The notes under the pieces are model-generated. The model did not search any database. It was not told the origin of the DNA and worked only from the letters and a program-made list of their open reading frames with translations. A stretch of DNA of 64,000 nucleotides from the NCBI GenBank assembly GCA_039033215.1, contig JBCCDA010000005.1, forward strand, positions 1 through 64,000, in the 5' to 3' direction. The stretch comes from Thermohalobaculum sp039033215 (GTDB taxonomy: Bacteria > Pseudomonadota > Alphaproteobacteria > Rhodobacterales > Rhodobacteraceae). The position numbers were made by a program, and so were the translations under genes. The stretch's first letter is position 1. Each line of letters begins with the position of its first letter. Shown piece by piece: positions 50,533 to 60,333 of this stretch.

Positions 50533-51633
50533 CTAGCGCCGGGCGACCTCTTCGACCAGATCGGCAAGCCGCTCCGCCGCATCGGGCATGCCCAGCGACA
50601 AGGCAGCCTCGGCCATGCGGATCGCCAGATCAGGCTCGCTCAGGATCGACTCGACGGTCGAGCCCAGCGTGTCCGCATCAAATTCATCCTCGCGGAGCAT
50701 GATCGCAGCGCCGCGCTCGACAAGGCCCCTGGCATTCGCCTCCTGCTCGCCACGCTTGGCGATCGCCAGAGGCACCAGGATCGACGGCCGCCCAATCGCC
50801 GCAATATCAGCCACCGACGAGGCACCGGACCGCGAGACGATCAGCTGCGCCTTCATCATCCGGTCGGCGACGTCGTGGAAGAAGGGCTGCACGTCCGCCC
50901 GGATCCCCGCGTTTGCATAGGCCTGGACGACCTCATCGTGGTCGGCATCGCGCGCCTGATGTGAAACGGTGAGGCGGCCACGCAGATCCTCCGGCAGGCC
51001 CGCGAGTGCTCCGGGCACCACCCGCGACAGGAGTGAGGCGCCCTGGCTGCCGCCGATCACCAGCACATCCATCGGCCAGTCGCCGGGCGGCGTGTATTCG
51101 TAGGCCGCACGTTCGAGCACCGATCCCCGCAAGGGATTGCCGGTATGGGTGCCGGTCACCTCCTCGGGCAGCGCGGTCGGCCAGGTGCCACAGGCCAGGG
51201 CATCAACGCGCGTGGCAAAGAGCTCGTTCACCCGGCCCAGCACCCCGTTCTGCTCGTGGATCAGGCGGGGCAGCTTCAGCAGATAGGCCGCCGCCAGTGC
51301 CGGGAACGCGGGATAACCGCCAAAGCCTGCCACGCAGGCCGGGCGGTCGCGCCAGAACGTCCACGTCGCCATGATCACGCCGGCGGTGATCTGGAACGGC
51401 GCCAGGATCTTCGAGAGCGTGCCCGCCCGCTGGGTGGTGCCCGCCGCGACAACGCGCCGCCGCACGCTTTCGGGGAAGCCACCCGCGTAGCGCGCGCCGC
51501 GATCGTCGGTCGACAATGCGACACGCCAGCCGCGCGTCAGCATCGTCTCGGCCAGCGCCTGGGCGGGGAACATGTGCCCGCCCGTGCCGCCTGCCGCAAT
51601 GACCAGAAGGGGCTGGCTCATGGATGTGCTCAT
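50533..51633 (-). CDS. murG: Lipid II synthase MurG (GlcNAc transferase)
   Basis: 366 aa from ATG 51633, overlapping the ftsW stop (ATGA). Adds GlcNAc to lipid I at the inner face of the membrane. AAGGTGGHMFPAQALA, HEQNGVLGRVN, VIGGSQGA and SRSGASSVADIAAIGRP are present. An alternative start, MSQP at 51621, is possible, but the overlap favours 51633. Confidence 0.97.
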   Translation of the reverse strand: MSTSMSQPLLVIAAGGTGGHMFPAQALAETMLTRGWRVALSTDDRGARYAGGFPESVRRRVVAAGTTQRAGTLSKILAPFQITAGVIMATWTFWRDRPACVAGFGGYPAFPALAAAYLLKLPRLIHEQNGVLGRVNELFATRVDALACGTWPTALPEEVTGTHTGNPLRGSVLERAAYEYTPPGDWPMDVLVIGGSQGASLLSRVVPGALAGLPEDLRGRLTVSHQARDADHDEVVQAYANAGIRADVQPFFHDVADRMMKAQLIVSRSGASSVADIAAIGRPSILVPLAIAKRGEQEANARGLVERGAAIMLREDEFDADTLGSTVESILSEPDLAIRMAEAALSLGMPDAAERLADLVEEVARR

Positions 51634-52787
51634 ACCTGCCGCCCGGGCATCTCGCCAGAGGACCTGAGCCGCGTCATCACCAGAAGCGCGCCGATGACGA
51701 TGGCCCCCGCCAGCATGGACGAGCCGCCGTAGGAAATGAAGGGCAGCGTCATCCCCTTGGCCGGGAGCAGCCGGATCGCAACCGCAAAGTTCACGAAGGC
51801 CTGCAGCCCGAAGAGCGTCGCCATCCCCGTACCTGCGAGGCGGATGAAGGGATTGCGCTCCTCGACCAGAAGGCTGAGCGCCCGGATGGTGATGAGGAGA
51901 TAAATTCCAATGATCAGAAGCGTCATCAGCAGCCCGAACTCCTCGGCCGCGACCGCGACGATGAAATCGGTATGCGCATCCGGCAGCGCCCATTTGACCT
52001 GTCCCTGGGCGGCGCCAACGCCGAAGAGCCCGCCCTCCCGGATTGCTGACTGGGCGTAGGCGAGCTGGCTGTGCGGGTCGACCCCCTCGGCAAGGTATCC
52101 GTCGATGCGCCGCGCGACGTGCTCGGACGAGGTATAGGCCATGGCCCCCGCGCCCGCGACAAGTGCCGCAAACCCCACCAGCAGCAGGATCGGCGCACCG
52201 GAGGCGAACAGCATCACCGCCCAGACGCTGAGCACCAGCATCGCCTGTCCGAAGTCCGGCTGCATGGCCAGCATGACTGCGATCCCTGCAACGAAGATGG
52301 CCGAGATCGTGCGCCCCGGCGGGCCCGAGCGCTCCATCGCGCCAGCCATCAGCCAGGCGGCGAAGACGACGAACCCTGGCTTCAGGAACTCGGACGGTTG
52401 CAGCGAGGCGAACCCCAGCGAGTACCAGCGCACGGCCCCTTTCCCGAAGTCGGTCCCCAACCAGGGCAGCAGCGCGGTCGCGGCCAGTGCGGCGAAGAAC
52501 ACCAGGATCCCGGCACGCCGGAGCACCGGCAGGCTGAGCATCGAGATGAACACGATCAGCCCGACGGCCATGGCCGCGAACACCAGGTGGCGGGCGACAT
52601 AGTGATACGTCCAGAGCCCGTTCTTCTCGGCAAGCGGCGGCGAGGCCGCGAGCCCGAGAATGATGCCCACGGCGAAGAGCGCCACGATGGCGGCCAGTGT
52701 CCAGCGGTCGACCGAGCCCCACCAGTTGCCCACGACCGAGCCCTGGGGGCGTTGCATCATCAGCGAGCGGAAGGTGATCTCGGTCAT
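51630..52787 (-). CDS. ftsW: Septal peptidoglycan polymerase FtsW (SEDS)
   Basis: 385 aa from ATG 52787, overlapping murD stop (ATGA). Ten transmembrane helices. WYSLGFASLQPSEFLKPG, QPDFGQAML (polymerase Asp), AHTDFIVAVAAEEFG and PFISYGGSSMLA are the SEDS motifs. Works with FtsI. The long open frame before it is a shadow of murD. Confidence 0.97.
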   Translation of the reverse strand: MTEITFRSLMMQRPQGSVVGNWWGSVDRWTLAAIVALFAVGIILGLAASPPLAEKNGLWTYHYVARHLVFAAMAVGLIVFISMLSLPVLRRAGILVFFAALAATALLPWLGTDFGKGAVRWYSLGFASLQPSEFLKPGFVVFAAWLMAGAMERSGPPGRTISAIFVAGIAVMLAMQPDFGQAMLVLSVWAVMLFASGAPILLLVGFAALVAGAGAMAYTSSEHVARRIDGYLAEGVDPHSQLAYAQSAIREGGLFGVGAAQGQVKWALPDAHTDFIVAVAAEEFGLLMTLLIIGIYLLITIRALSLLVEERNPFIRLAGTGMATLFGLQAFVNFAVAIRLLPAKGMTLPFISYGGSSMLAGAIVIGALLVMTRLRSSGEMPGRQV

Positions 52788-54169
52788 CGGGCGTCCTCCT
52801 GGAGGCGTTCGACGGCCGCGCGAAAGGCGTCTCCCCGCGCCTCGAAGCTGGGGAACTGATCGAAGCTGGCGCAGGCGGGCGAGAGCAGCACAGTCTCCCC
52901 GGGCTCGGCATCCGCGTGGGCCGCGGCCACCGCTGCCGCCAGCGTGCCGGTCACCTGATGGGGCGCATCGCCCAGCGTGGCCGCGAAGGCCTCGGCCGCC
53001 TCCCCGATCAGGTAGGTTTTTGCGACCCGCCCAAGGAGAGGTACAAGCGGCGCAATGCCGCCCTCCTTGGGCAGGCCTCCCGCAATCCACCGGATGCGGT
53101 CGTAGCTGAGCAGCGCCTTCTCGGCGGCGTCTGCATTCGTGGCTTTCGAGTCGTTGACGTAAGCGGCGCCCGCGATCTCGGCGATCTTCTCCATCCGGTG
53201 CGCAAGGCCCGGGAAGGTCGTCAGCGCGGGCTCGATCTGGCGCGGGTTGAGACCCACCGCCCGGCACGCCGCATAGGCCGCGCAGGCGTTCTGGTGGTTG
53301 TGCGCACCGCGCAGCGCCTCGGCATCGCGCAGGTCGATGGCGGCGATCTGCTTGCCCCGCCATTCGGTCAGGTGGCTCTTGTTCATGAAGACCGACCGGC
53401 CATCGCCGCGCAGGCGGGTCGTCGCGGAGATCAGCGTCGGCCGGGCAACGATGCTGGCAAGATACCGCCCCTCGGTCTCGTCGACACCGATGATGGTCGT
53501 CTCCGGCGCCCCCGCCTCGAACAGCCGCCGCTTGGCCGCGAAGTAGCCGCCCATGCCACCATGCCGGTCCAGGTGATCCAGCGAGAGGTTCAGGAAGACG
53601 GCGATGTCCGGCGCCAGCGTCCGCGCGAGCTCGATCTGGTAGGACGACAGCTCCAGCACCACGATCTCGCCCGCCCCCGGCGGCGCCAGATCCAGCACGC
53701 CACGTCCGATGTTGCCGCCCATCTGTGTGGGCCGCCCGGCGTGGCTGAGGATGTGGTGGATCAGCGCCGTGGTGGTCGACTTGCCGTTCGATCCCGTGAC
53801 TGCGATGACCTGCGGCCAAGGGGCCTCGTCGTCCTCGGGCTCCACATCCGCGAGCGCCGCGAAGAACAACCCCACGTCGTTGTCGACGGGGATGCCGTTG
53901 TCCCAGGCGCGCTGCACGGCCTTGTGTGGTTCGGGGTAGAGGTGCGGGATCCCGGGCGAGACGATCAGGGCGTCGAGGTCGGCAGCCTCCCGTTCGCGGG
54001 TGAGATCAGCGATCTCGAAGTCTTCGGCAGCACTGCGGCTGTCCTCGCGGTCATCCCAGCAAACGGGGATGGCCCCGCCAGCCCTCAGAGCCCGGGCCGT
54101 GGCCAGGCCCGAGCGCCCGAGGCCAAGGACCCCGACCCGCTGGCCTTCGTATGCGGTCACGGGGATCAC
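52784..54169 (-). CDS. murD: UDP-N-acetylmuramoylalanine--D-glutamate ligase
   Basis: About 461 aa. Start taken at GTG 54169 (VIPVTAYEGQRV), matching other MurD N-termini; GTG 54178 is the alternative, and neither has a clear ribosome site. ATP loop VTGSNGKSTTTALI; ELSSYQIELARTL and NDSKATNADAAEKAL (SKATN motif). Adds D-Glu. 100 nt after mraY. Complete. Confidence 0.95.
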   Translation of the reverse strand: MIPVTAYEGQRVGVLGLGRSGLATARALRAGGAIPVCWDDREDSRSAAEDFEIADLTREREAADLDALIVSPGIPHLYPEPHKAVQRAWDNGIPVDNDVGLFFAALADVEPEDDEAPWPQVIAVTGSNGKSTTTALIHHILSHAGRPTQMGGNIGRGVLDLAPPGAGEIVVLELSSYQIELARTLAPDIAVFLNLSLDHLDRHGGMGGYFAAKRRLFEAGAPETTIIGVDETEGRYLASIVARPTLISATTRLRGDGRSVFMNKSHLTEWRGKQIAAIDLRDAEALRGAHNHQNACAAYAACRAVGLNPRQIEPALTTFPGLAHRMEKIAEIAGAAYVNDSKATNADAAEKALLSYDRIRWIAGGLPKEGGIAPLVPLLGRVAKTYLIGEAAEAFAATLGDAPHQVTGTLAAAVAAAHADAEPGETVLLSPACASFDQFPSFEARGDAFRAAVERLQEDAR

Positions 54170-54269
54170 GAAACGCACCCGTCGCAGCAGCCGCCGGAAA
54201 GACGCGCCGGGGCGACCGAGCAGTCTGCGCGTCGCTGCGACAGCGCGCGCGAAATGGCGGGTCCGGTGG

Positions 54270-55352
54270 TCATCTTACCTTCAGGCTTGCCAGACCGATC
54301 AGCGCCAGGATCAATGCGATGATCCAGAAGCGGATCACGATGGTGGGCTCGGCCCAGCCCTTCTTCTCGAAATGGTGGTGGATCGGCGCCATGCGGAAGA
54401 CGCGCTTGCCGGTCAGCTTGAACGAGGCCACCTGGACCATCACGCTGACCGCTTCCAGGACGAAGAGCCCGCCGATGATCGCCCAGACGATCTCGTGCTT
54501 GGTCGCGACCGCGATCGCGCCCAGACAGCCCCCAAGTGCCAGCGAGCCGGTATCGCCCATGAACACCATCGCAGGCGGCGCGTTGTACCACAGGAACCCC
54601 AACCCCGCCCCGATGAGCGCTGCGGTGACCACGGCGATCTCGCCGGTGCCGGGGACGTAGTGGACGCCCAGATATTCGGTGAAATCCGTGCGCCCGACGA
54701 CATAGGCGATCGACCCCATCGACGCGGCGGCGATCATCACCGGCATGATGGCGAGCCCGTCCAGCCCGTCAGTCAGGTTCACTGCGTTGGCACTGCCGAC
54801 GATCACCAGCATCGCGAACGGGATGAACACCACACCGGCCGTAATCAGCGTGTCCTTGAAGATCGGCACAGCAATGGCGCTCTGCAGCCCTTCAGGCTGG
54901 TTCGAGGCCATGTACCACGATGCCGCAAAGGCGATCACGAAGCCGATCAGAAGACGCAGCGTGCCCGACAGCCCCTTGTTGTCGGACTTCTTCACCTTGT
55001 TGAAATCGTCGGCGAAACCGATCAGCCCGAAGCCCAGCGTCACCGCCAGCACCGACACCACGAAGGCATTGTCGAGCCGAGCCCAGATCAGCGACGAAAT
55101 CACGAGCCCGCCCAGGATCAGCACGCCACCCATCGTGGGGGTGCCGGCCTTGGACTGATGCTGCTCGGGCGCGTCCTCGTAGATCGGCTGGGCACCGCCC
55201 ATGACGCGCAGCTTGTTGATCAGGGGCCGTCCGAAGATGAACGCGAACAGCAGCGCGGTCAGGAACGCGCCCCCCGCCCGGAAGGTGATGTAGCGAAACA
55301 GGTTGAAGACGTCGCCGCCGTCGGACAAGGGAACAAGCAACTCGTACAGCAT
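54270..55352 (-). CDS. mraY: Phospho-MurNAc-pentapeptide translocase
   Basis: 360 aa from ATG 55352, directly on the murF stop (TGATG). Ten transmembrane helices; makes lipid I. FADDFNKVKKSDNKGL, LTDGLDGLAI and the MAPIHHHFEKKGWAE segment (HHH motif) are intact. A GTG one codon earlier is possible. Confidence 0.97.
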   Translation of the reverse strand: MLYELLVPLSDGGDVFNLFRYITFRAGGAFLTALLFAFIFGRPLINKLRVMGGAQPIYEDAPEQHQSKAGTPTMGGVLILGGLVISSLIWARLDNAFVVSVLAVTLGFGLIGFADDFNKVKKSDNKGLSGTLRLLIGFVIAFAASWYMASNQPEGLQSAIAVPIFKDTLITAGVVFIPFAMLVIVGSANAVNLTDGLDGLAIMPVMIAAASMGSIAYVVGRTDFTEYLGVHYVPGTGEIAVVTAALIGAGLGFLWYNAPPAMVFMGDTGSLALGGCLGAIAVATKHEIVWAIIGGLFVLEAVSVMVQVASFKLTGKRVFRMAPIHHHFEKKGWAEPTIVIRFWIIALILALIGLASLKVR

Positions 55353-56767
55353 CACGCCACTCCATCTACATCTTGTGCCGAGACAGCGCCCAACTGCTTG
55401 ATCGTGTCCACGACCACGGCCATTTTGGCGCCGAGCGAGCCCTTGACCATGACCGTGTCGCCCGGGTCAAGCTGTTTCCCGATTTGGGCGGCCAGCGCCG
55501 CCGAGTCCTCGGCCCAGATGCCCCGGCGCGCAGCCGGCAAGGCATCGAATAGGTGACGCATGCGCGGCCCGCAGCAGTGAACCCGATCGATCATGTCGAT
55601 GGCTGCATTGCCCGCCATCCTGGCGTGGCGATCGTTCTCGGTCGGGCCGAGCTCGAGCATATCCCCCAGGACGGCAATCCGACGGTCGGCAGCACGATCG
55701 GCCGCCAGGACCGCCAGCGCGGCCCCGAGTGCGGCCGGGTTGGCATTGTAGCTTTCGTCCAGGAGCGTGATCTCGCCGTCAGTGCCGCCCGGGCCAAGCG
55801 CGATCGTCAGCCGCGCGCCCCGGCCGGACGGCGGTGTCCAGGTGGCCAGATCCAGCGCCGCACGGGCGAGATCGACGCCTGCCGCCTCGGCTGCGGCAAG
55901 GGCACCCAGCGCGTTCAGCGCGAAGTGCACCCCGGGCGAGGCGATCTTGAAGGTCAGCGGTGCACCGTGGATCTCCGCAGCGATGACCGTCGCCATGGCC
56001 GTCGGCACAGCCTCGACCAGCCGGTACGCCTCCGCCGCCCTGCCGAAGGCCACGATGTGGTTGGGGTGGGCGGCTTCGGAGAGGCGCCCGAAATAGGGGT
56101 TGTCCGCGTTCAGGACCGCGGTGCCGCCGGGCTCCAACCCGTCGAAGATCTCGGCTTTCGCATCGGCGATTGCCTCGACCGTGCCGAGGCTTTCCAGATG
56201 CACGGCTTCGACCGTCGTGATCAGCGCGACATGGGGGCGCGCGAGTTGCGACAGTGGTGTGATCTCGCCGGCGTTGTTCATGCCAATCTCAATCACCGCA
56301 TACTCGGTGTCGGCGGGCATCCGCGCCAGCGTCAGCGGCACGCCCCAGTGGTTGTTGAAGCTGCGGGTCGCGGCATGGGTGCGCCCCTGCCCCGCCAGCA
56401 TCCTCGCCAGCATGTCCTTGGTGGATGTCTTCCCGACCGAGCCGGTGACGCCGATCACCCGCGCCCCGGTCCGGGCCCGCCCAGCTGCCCCGAGACGGCC
56501 AAGCGCGTCGAGCGTGTCACCGACGACCAGGAGGGGCGCACCCTCGGGCACATCATCGGGCACGTGGCTCACCATCGCAGCACCTGCCCCGGCCGCCAGC
56601 GCCTGGCCGACATAGACGTGGCCGTCGTGGCTGATGCCCTCGAGCGCCACGAAGAGATCGCCCGGCGCCAGCTCGCGCGTGTCGATGGAGACGCCCGAGA
56701 CGCCCTCCCACCCGGTCGCCGTACCGCCGGTTGCCGCCATGGCATCATGCGCGGTCCAGAGCGTCAT
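55352..56767 (-). CDS. murF: UDP-MurNAc-tripeptide--D-Ala-D-Ala ligase
   Basis: 471 aa. Adds D-Ala-D-Ala. ATP loop VTGSVGKTSTKDMLA; NNHWGVPLTLARMP; AVIEIGMNNAGEI; LLDESYNANPAALGAAL. Start overlaps the murE stop (ATGA). Complete. Confidence 0.97.
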   Translation of the reverse strand: MTLWTAHDAMAATGGTATGWEGVSGVSIDTRELAPGDLFVALEGISHDGHVYVGQALAAGAGAAMVSHVPDDVPEGAPLLVVGDTLDALGRLGAAGRARTGARVIGVTGSVGKTSTKDMLARMLAGQGRTHAATRSFNNHWGVPLTLARMPADTEYAVIEIGMNNAGEITPLSQLARPHVALITTVEAVHLESLGTVEAIADAKAEIFDGLEPGGTAVLNADNPYFGRLSEAAHPNHIVAFGRAAEAYRLVEAVPTAMATVIAAEIHGAPLTFKIASPGVHFALNALGALAAAEAAGVDLARAALDLATWTPPSGRGARLTIALGPGGTDGEITLLDESYNANPAALGAALAVLAADRAADRRIAVLGDMLELGPTENDRHARMAGNAAIDMIDRVHCCGPRMRHLFDALPAARRGIWAEDSAALAAQIGKQLDPGDTVMVKGSLGAKMAVVVDTIKQLGAVSAQDVDGVA

Positions 56768-58272
56768 GCCCGCCCCCCGAGGCGTTCGCCGTCCAGTACC
56801 TCGACGGCGGTGCGCGCCTGATCGCCATCGTCGAAGGGGCGCATCTCGTCGCCAACCTCCTGGCCCTGTTCATGGCCCTTGCCCGCGATCAGCAGGCAAT
56901 CGCCCGGCCGGGTCAGCGCGTCCACACCTGTCAGGATCGCCTGCGTGCGGTCGCCGATGTCATCGGCCTCGGGCGCACCTTCCTTCACCGCCGCGCGGAT
57001 CAGGGCCGGGTCCTCGGACCGGGGGTTGTCATCCGTCACGATGGCGACATCGGCGTAGTCCGCGACCGCCTTGCCCATCATCGGGCGCTTGCCCGGGTCG
57101 CGGTCGCCGCCCGCGCCGAAGACGACGATCAGCCGCCTCTCGCAATGCGGGCGCAGTGCCTTGATCGCAGTGGCCAGCGCGTCGGGCGTGTGGGCATAGT
57201 CGACATAGATCGCAGCCCCATTGGCCCGGCGCGCTACCAGCTCCATCCGGCCCTTGGCCCCGGTGATCCCGGGCAAGGCCGCGAAGATCGCCGCGGGGTC
57301 GTCGCCGCACGCCAGCGCCATGCCCGCAGCCGTCAGCACGTTCCAGGCCTGGAACTCTCCGATCAGCTGCAACCGGGCATCATAGCGTTTGCCGTCCCAG
57401 GTCAGTCCGATGTCCTGGCCGTCGGTGTGGAAGGCCCGTGCCACCAGCCGCAGGTCCGCGGCCTCATCCCGACCCACGGCGATCATGTTGCGGTCTCGCG
57501 TCGCCATGCGGGCAAGCGCGAACACAGGTTCATCCGCATTCAGGACGGCCGTACCGCCGGGCGCCAGGATCTCGTGGAAAAGCCGCAGCTTCGCGCCGAC
57601 GTAATCGTCGAAGTCGCGGTGGTAGTCCATGTGATCGCGGGTGATGTTCGTCAGCCCCGCCGTCGTCAGCCGCACGCCGTGCAGGCGGTATTGGGCCAGG
57701 CCGTGGCTCGAGGCCTCCATCGCGCCGTGCGTGCAGCCGTTGGCCGCCAGATCGTCCAGGATCTTGTGCAGCGCAATCGGCTCGGGCGTCGTCATCGCCA
57801 GCGGCGCATCGAAGCCCTTGCCGGTGATCCCGGTGGTCCCGAAGGCCGCGGCCCGGTGGCCCAGCGCCTCCCAGATCTGACGCAGGAAATAGGTGACCGA
57901 GGTCTTGCCGTTCGTGCCCGTCACCGCGGCCATGACAGGGGGCTGGCCCGGGTAGAAGGCGGCGGCCAGACGCGAGAGCACCGCGCGGGGTTCGGCCACG
58001 ACAAACACCGGTACCGGCAAGGCGCCGATATCCCGGCGCATGGTCGCCACCCCATCCGCAGTGGCCACGATCGCCAGCGCACCCTGGCGCACGGCGTACT
58101 GGGCAAACTCGGCGCCATCCAGCTTCTCGCCCTTGATGGCCACGAAGACGAAGCCGTCGCCCACATCGCGGCTGTCAACGGCAATCCCGGTCACGACGGC
58201 GGAGGGCACAGGCGGCGCACCCTCGTAGGGCAACCCGCTCAGACCCAGATTTTCAAGCGTGTGCGTGCTCAT
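56764..58272 (-). CDS. murE: UDP-MurNAc-L-Ala-D-Glu--meso-DAP ligase
   Basis: 502 aa. TGTNGKTSVTYFL (ATP), the DNPRSEDP motif specific for meso-diaminopimelate, ASSHGLAQYRL and DYAHTPDAL. Hence a DAP-type peptidoglycan, as expected for a Gram-negative. 4-nt gap to ftsI upstream. Confidence 0.97.
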   Translation of the reverse strand: MSTHTLENLGLSGLPYEGAPPVPSAVVTGIAVDSRDVGDGFVFVAIKGEKLDGAEFAQYAVRQGALAIVATADGVATMRRDIGALPVPVFVVAEPRAVLSRLAAAFYPGQPPVMAAVTGTNGKTSVTYFLRQIWEALGHRAAAFGTTGITGKGFDAPLAMTTPEPIALHKILDDLAANGCTHGAMEASSHGLAQYRLHGVRLTTAGLTNITRDHMDYHRDFDDYVGAKLRLFHEILAPGGTAVLNADEPVFALARMATRDRNMIAVGRDEAADLRLVARAFHTDGQDIGLTWDGKRYDARLQLIGEFQAWNVLTAAGMALACGDDPAAIFAALPGITGAKGRMELVARRANGAAIYVDYAHTPDALATAIKALRPHCERRLIVVFGAGGDRDPGKRPMMGKAVADYADVAIVTDDNPRSEDPALIRAAVKEGAPEADDIGDRTQAILTGVDALTRPGDCLLIAGKGHEQGQEVGDEMRPFDDGDQARTAVEVLDGERLGGRA

Positions 58273-58276
58273 CCGC

Positions 58277-59965
58277 TCATTCCAAGGCCGTCTCTAGCGC
58301 GCCGTTCGTCTCGACCACCACAGGTGCCGGCCGCATGCCGAGGATCGGCGCAATGCGGGCGATCAGGTCACGCGCCACCGGCACCGCTGTGCGCCCCGCC
58401 ACGCGGCTCGGCCGGGGACCGGAGCGGTCCGTCGGCTCGTCCAGCGACACGATCAGCACATACTCCGGGTCATCCGTTGGGAAAACCGCGGCAAACGTGG
58501 AAATTACACGATCTTTTGCGTAGCCGCCCGGGATCGGCTTGTTCGCCGTGCCGGTCTTGCCGCCAATACCATAACCCGGCAGATCCGCGCGCCGCGCCGT
58601 CCCGTCCACGACGGTAGCCCGCATGATGTCCAGCATCTGGCGCGCCGTCTTCTCGGAAAAAATGCGCTCTCCCGTCCGGGGATTGTCCGCAAGAAGGGTC
58701 GGGAAGACCCGCACGCCGCCGTTGGCCAGCGTGCCGTAGGCGGCTGCCAGATGCACCGGCGAGGCCGCGATCCCGTGGCCGTAGGCCGCCGTGATGGTCG
58801 ACAGCTCCTTCCAGCGCTTGTGGCGGATGGGCGTCGAGGATTCCGGCAGCTCGATCCCCGAGAGGCCGAAGAATCCCAGCCGCTCGAGGTAGGACTTGAA
58901 GCGCGGTGTGCGCACCATCATCGCCAGCTTCGCGGTCCCGACGTTCGAGGATTTGATTACGATGTCCGCCAGCGTCATCTCGGGCGGCATGCGGTGGCTC
59001 TCGCCAATACGGTGGCGGCCATAGCGCAGCTCGCGCGGGGTCTGGATGATGGTCTCCACCCGCGCCGCGCCGACGTCGAGCGCCATGGCGGCCGTCAGCA
59101 CCTTGAAGGTCGAGCCAAGCTCGTAGCGCCCCTGTGCCGCGCGGTTGAAGCGGGGATGGGTGTAGGACGGGCCGTTGTGCGGCTGACGCTCGGCGTTGGG
59201 GTCGAAATCGGGCAGCGAGACCATGGCGAGGATCTCGCCCGTCTTCGCCTTCATCAGGACACCGGCCGCCCCTTTGGCGGTGAGGCGGGCGATGCCCTCG
59301 GCCAGGACCTGCCGCATGGCCTGCTGCAACCGGATGTCCAGCGAAAGCCGCAGGGGTTCCGCCGCCATGGCAGGATCCGACAGGCGCGCGTCAAACTCGG
59401 CCTCGATCCCGCCCGAACCCTGAAACTCCGCAAAGCGGACAGCCTCGCGCCGGGCCTTGACCCCACCCATGATATGCGCCGCGGTCCGCCCCGCCGGGTA
59501 GAGCCGCACCTCACGGCTGCCGAAGTGCAGACCAGGCCAGCCAAGGTCATGGACGGCTTGCTTCTCACGCGGCGAAATCGGACGTTTGATCCAGACGAAG
59601 CGGCGTCCATCGGTGAGTTTGCGCAGAATTGCGGGTTCCTCGAGATCGGGGAAGATCCGCGCCAGATCGGCCGCGACCGAGACTGGATCCTTGATCACCG
59701 CCGGGTGGGCATAGAGCGACCAGGCCGGCAGGTTGGCCGCCAGCAGCGCCCCGTTGCGGTCGACAATTTCGGCGCGGACGGGGTTCGCCGCGGCCTGTGC
59801 CCGCGCGAGGCGGGGCTCGGACGGTTCGGTCAGCGCAAGAAGGCCCATCTGCAGCCCGACCGCCGCGTAACATAGCAGGAAGACCATCATCACAAGGATG
59901 AGCCGCCAGTCGCCGCGAAGCGCATTGCGCCCGACGGGGCGTTGGGTGGCGGCGATCTCGGTCAT
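58277..59965 (-). CDS. ftsI: Septum transpeptidase FtsI (PBP3)
   Basis: 562 aa from ATG 59965, overlapping the ftsL stop (ATGA). Single N-terminal transmembrane helix (about 20-42). The catalytic set is SxxK in GSTFKVL, SxN in KSSNVGT and KTG in GGKTGTANK. Crosslinks septal peptidoglycan. Complete; the longer frame is not used. Confidence 0.97.
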   Translation of the reverse strand: MTEIAATQRPVGRNALRGDWRLILVMMVFLLCYAAVGLQMGLLALTEPSEPRLARAQAAANPVRAEIVDRNGALLAANLPAWSLYAHPAVIKDPVSVAADLARIFPDLEEPAILRKLTDGRRFVWIKRPISPREKQAVHDLGWPGLHFGSREVRLYPAGRTAAHIMGGVKARREAVRFAEFQGSGGIEAEFDARLSDPAMAAEPLRLSLDIRLQQAMRQVLAEGIARLTAKGAAGVLMKAKTGEILAMVSLPDFDPNAERQPHNGPSYTHPRFNRAAQGRYELGSTFKVLTAAMALDVGAARVETIIQTPRELRYGRHRIGESHRMPPEMTLADIVIKSSNVGTAKLAMMVRTPRFKSYLERLGFFGLSGIELPESSTPIRHKRWKELSTITAAYGHGIAASPVHLAAAYGTLANGGVRVFPTLLADNPRTGERIFSEKTARQMLDIMRATVVDGTARRADLPGYGIGGKTGTANKPIPGGYAKDRVISTFAAVFPTDDPEYVLIVSLDEPTDRSGPRPSRVAGRTAVPVARDLIARIAPILGMRPAPVVVETNGALETALE

Positions 59966-60333
59966 TGGACGAACCAGCCGACGGGACGGCCACGCGGCAC
60001 GGGCATCTCGGGCCCGGTCTCCGCGACCGGCGCCTCGGGCACCAGCGGTGCGTCCGGGAAGGGCACGACCATGGCATCCTGCAGGACCTCGGGCGTCATC
60101 GGCACAAGCTGCAGCCGGTGATTGTGCTGAGCAACCAGCGCCTGCAGACGCTCGGGCCGGTTGAGATAGGCCCATTCGACGCGCAGCACCTGAAGCTGCT
60201 CGCGTTCCTGCGCGATCTCGCTGCGCAGTTCGACGACCCGGTCATAGGCCGTCATCGTGTTGTAGTTGATCCCGTAGGCCCAGACCGCCATGGCGACGAC
60301 CGCCGAGACAATGATCAGTGCATGCCGGATCAT
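59962..60333 (-). CDS. ftsL: Cell division protein FtsL
   Basis: 123 aa from ATG 60333, overlapping the rsmH stop (ATGA). Bitopic: helix 3-20, then a coiled-coil VELRSEIAQEREQLQVLRVE (about 33-52). A Pro/Val-rich C-terminal tail of about 35 residues is longer than the E. coli protein. Short and diverged, so called mainly by position and layout between rsmH and ftsI. Confidence 0.9.
   Translation of the reverse strand: MIRHALIIVSAVVAMAVWAYGINYNTMTAYDRVVELRSEIAQEREQLQVLRVEWAYLNRPERLQALVAQHNHRLQLVPMTPEVLQDAMVVPFPDAPLVPEAPVAETGPEMPVPRGRPVGWFVQ

Noticed and set aside
50533..53819. Long open frames joining murG and ftsW to upstream sequence (792 and 729 aa)
   Set aside because: The added parts are shadows of ftsW and murD; ATGA overlaps give normal starts.
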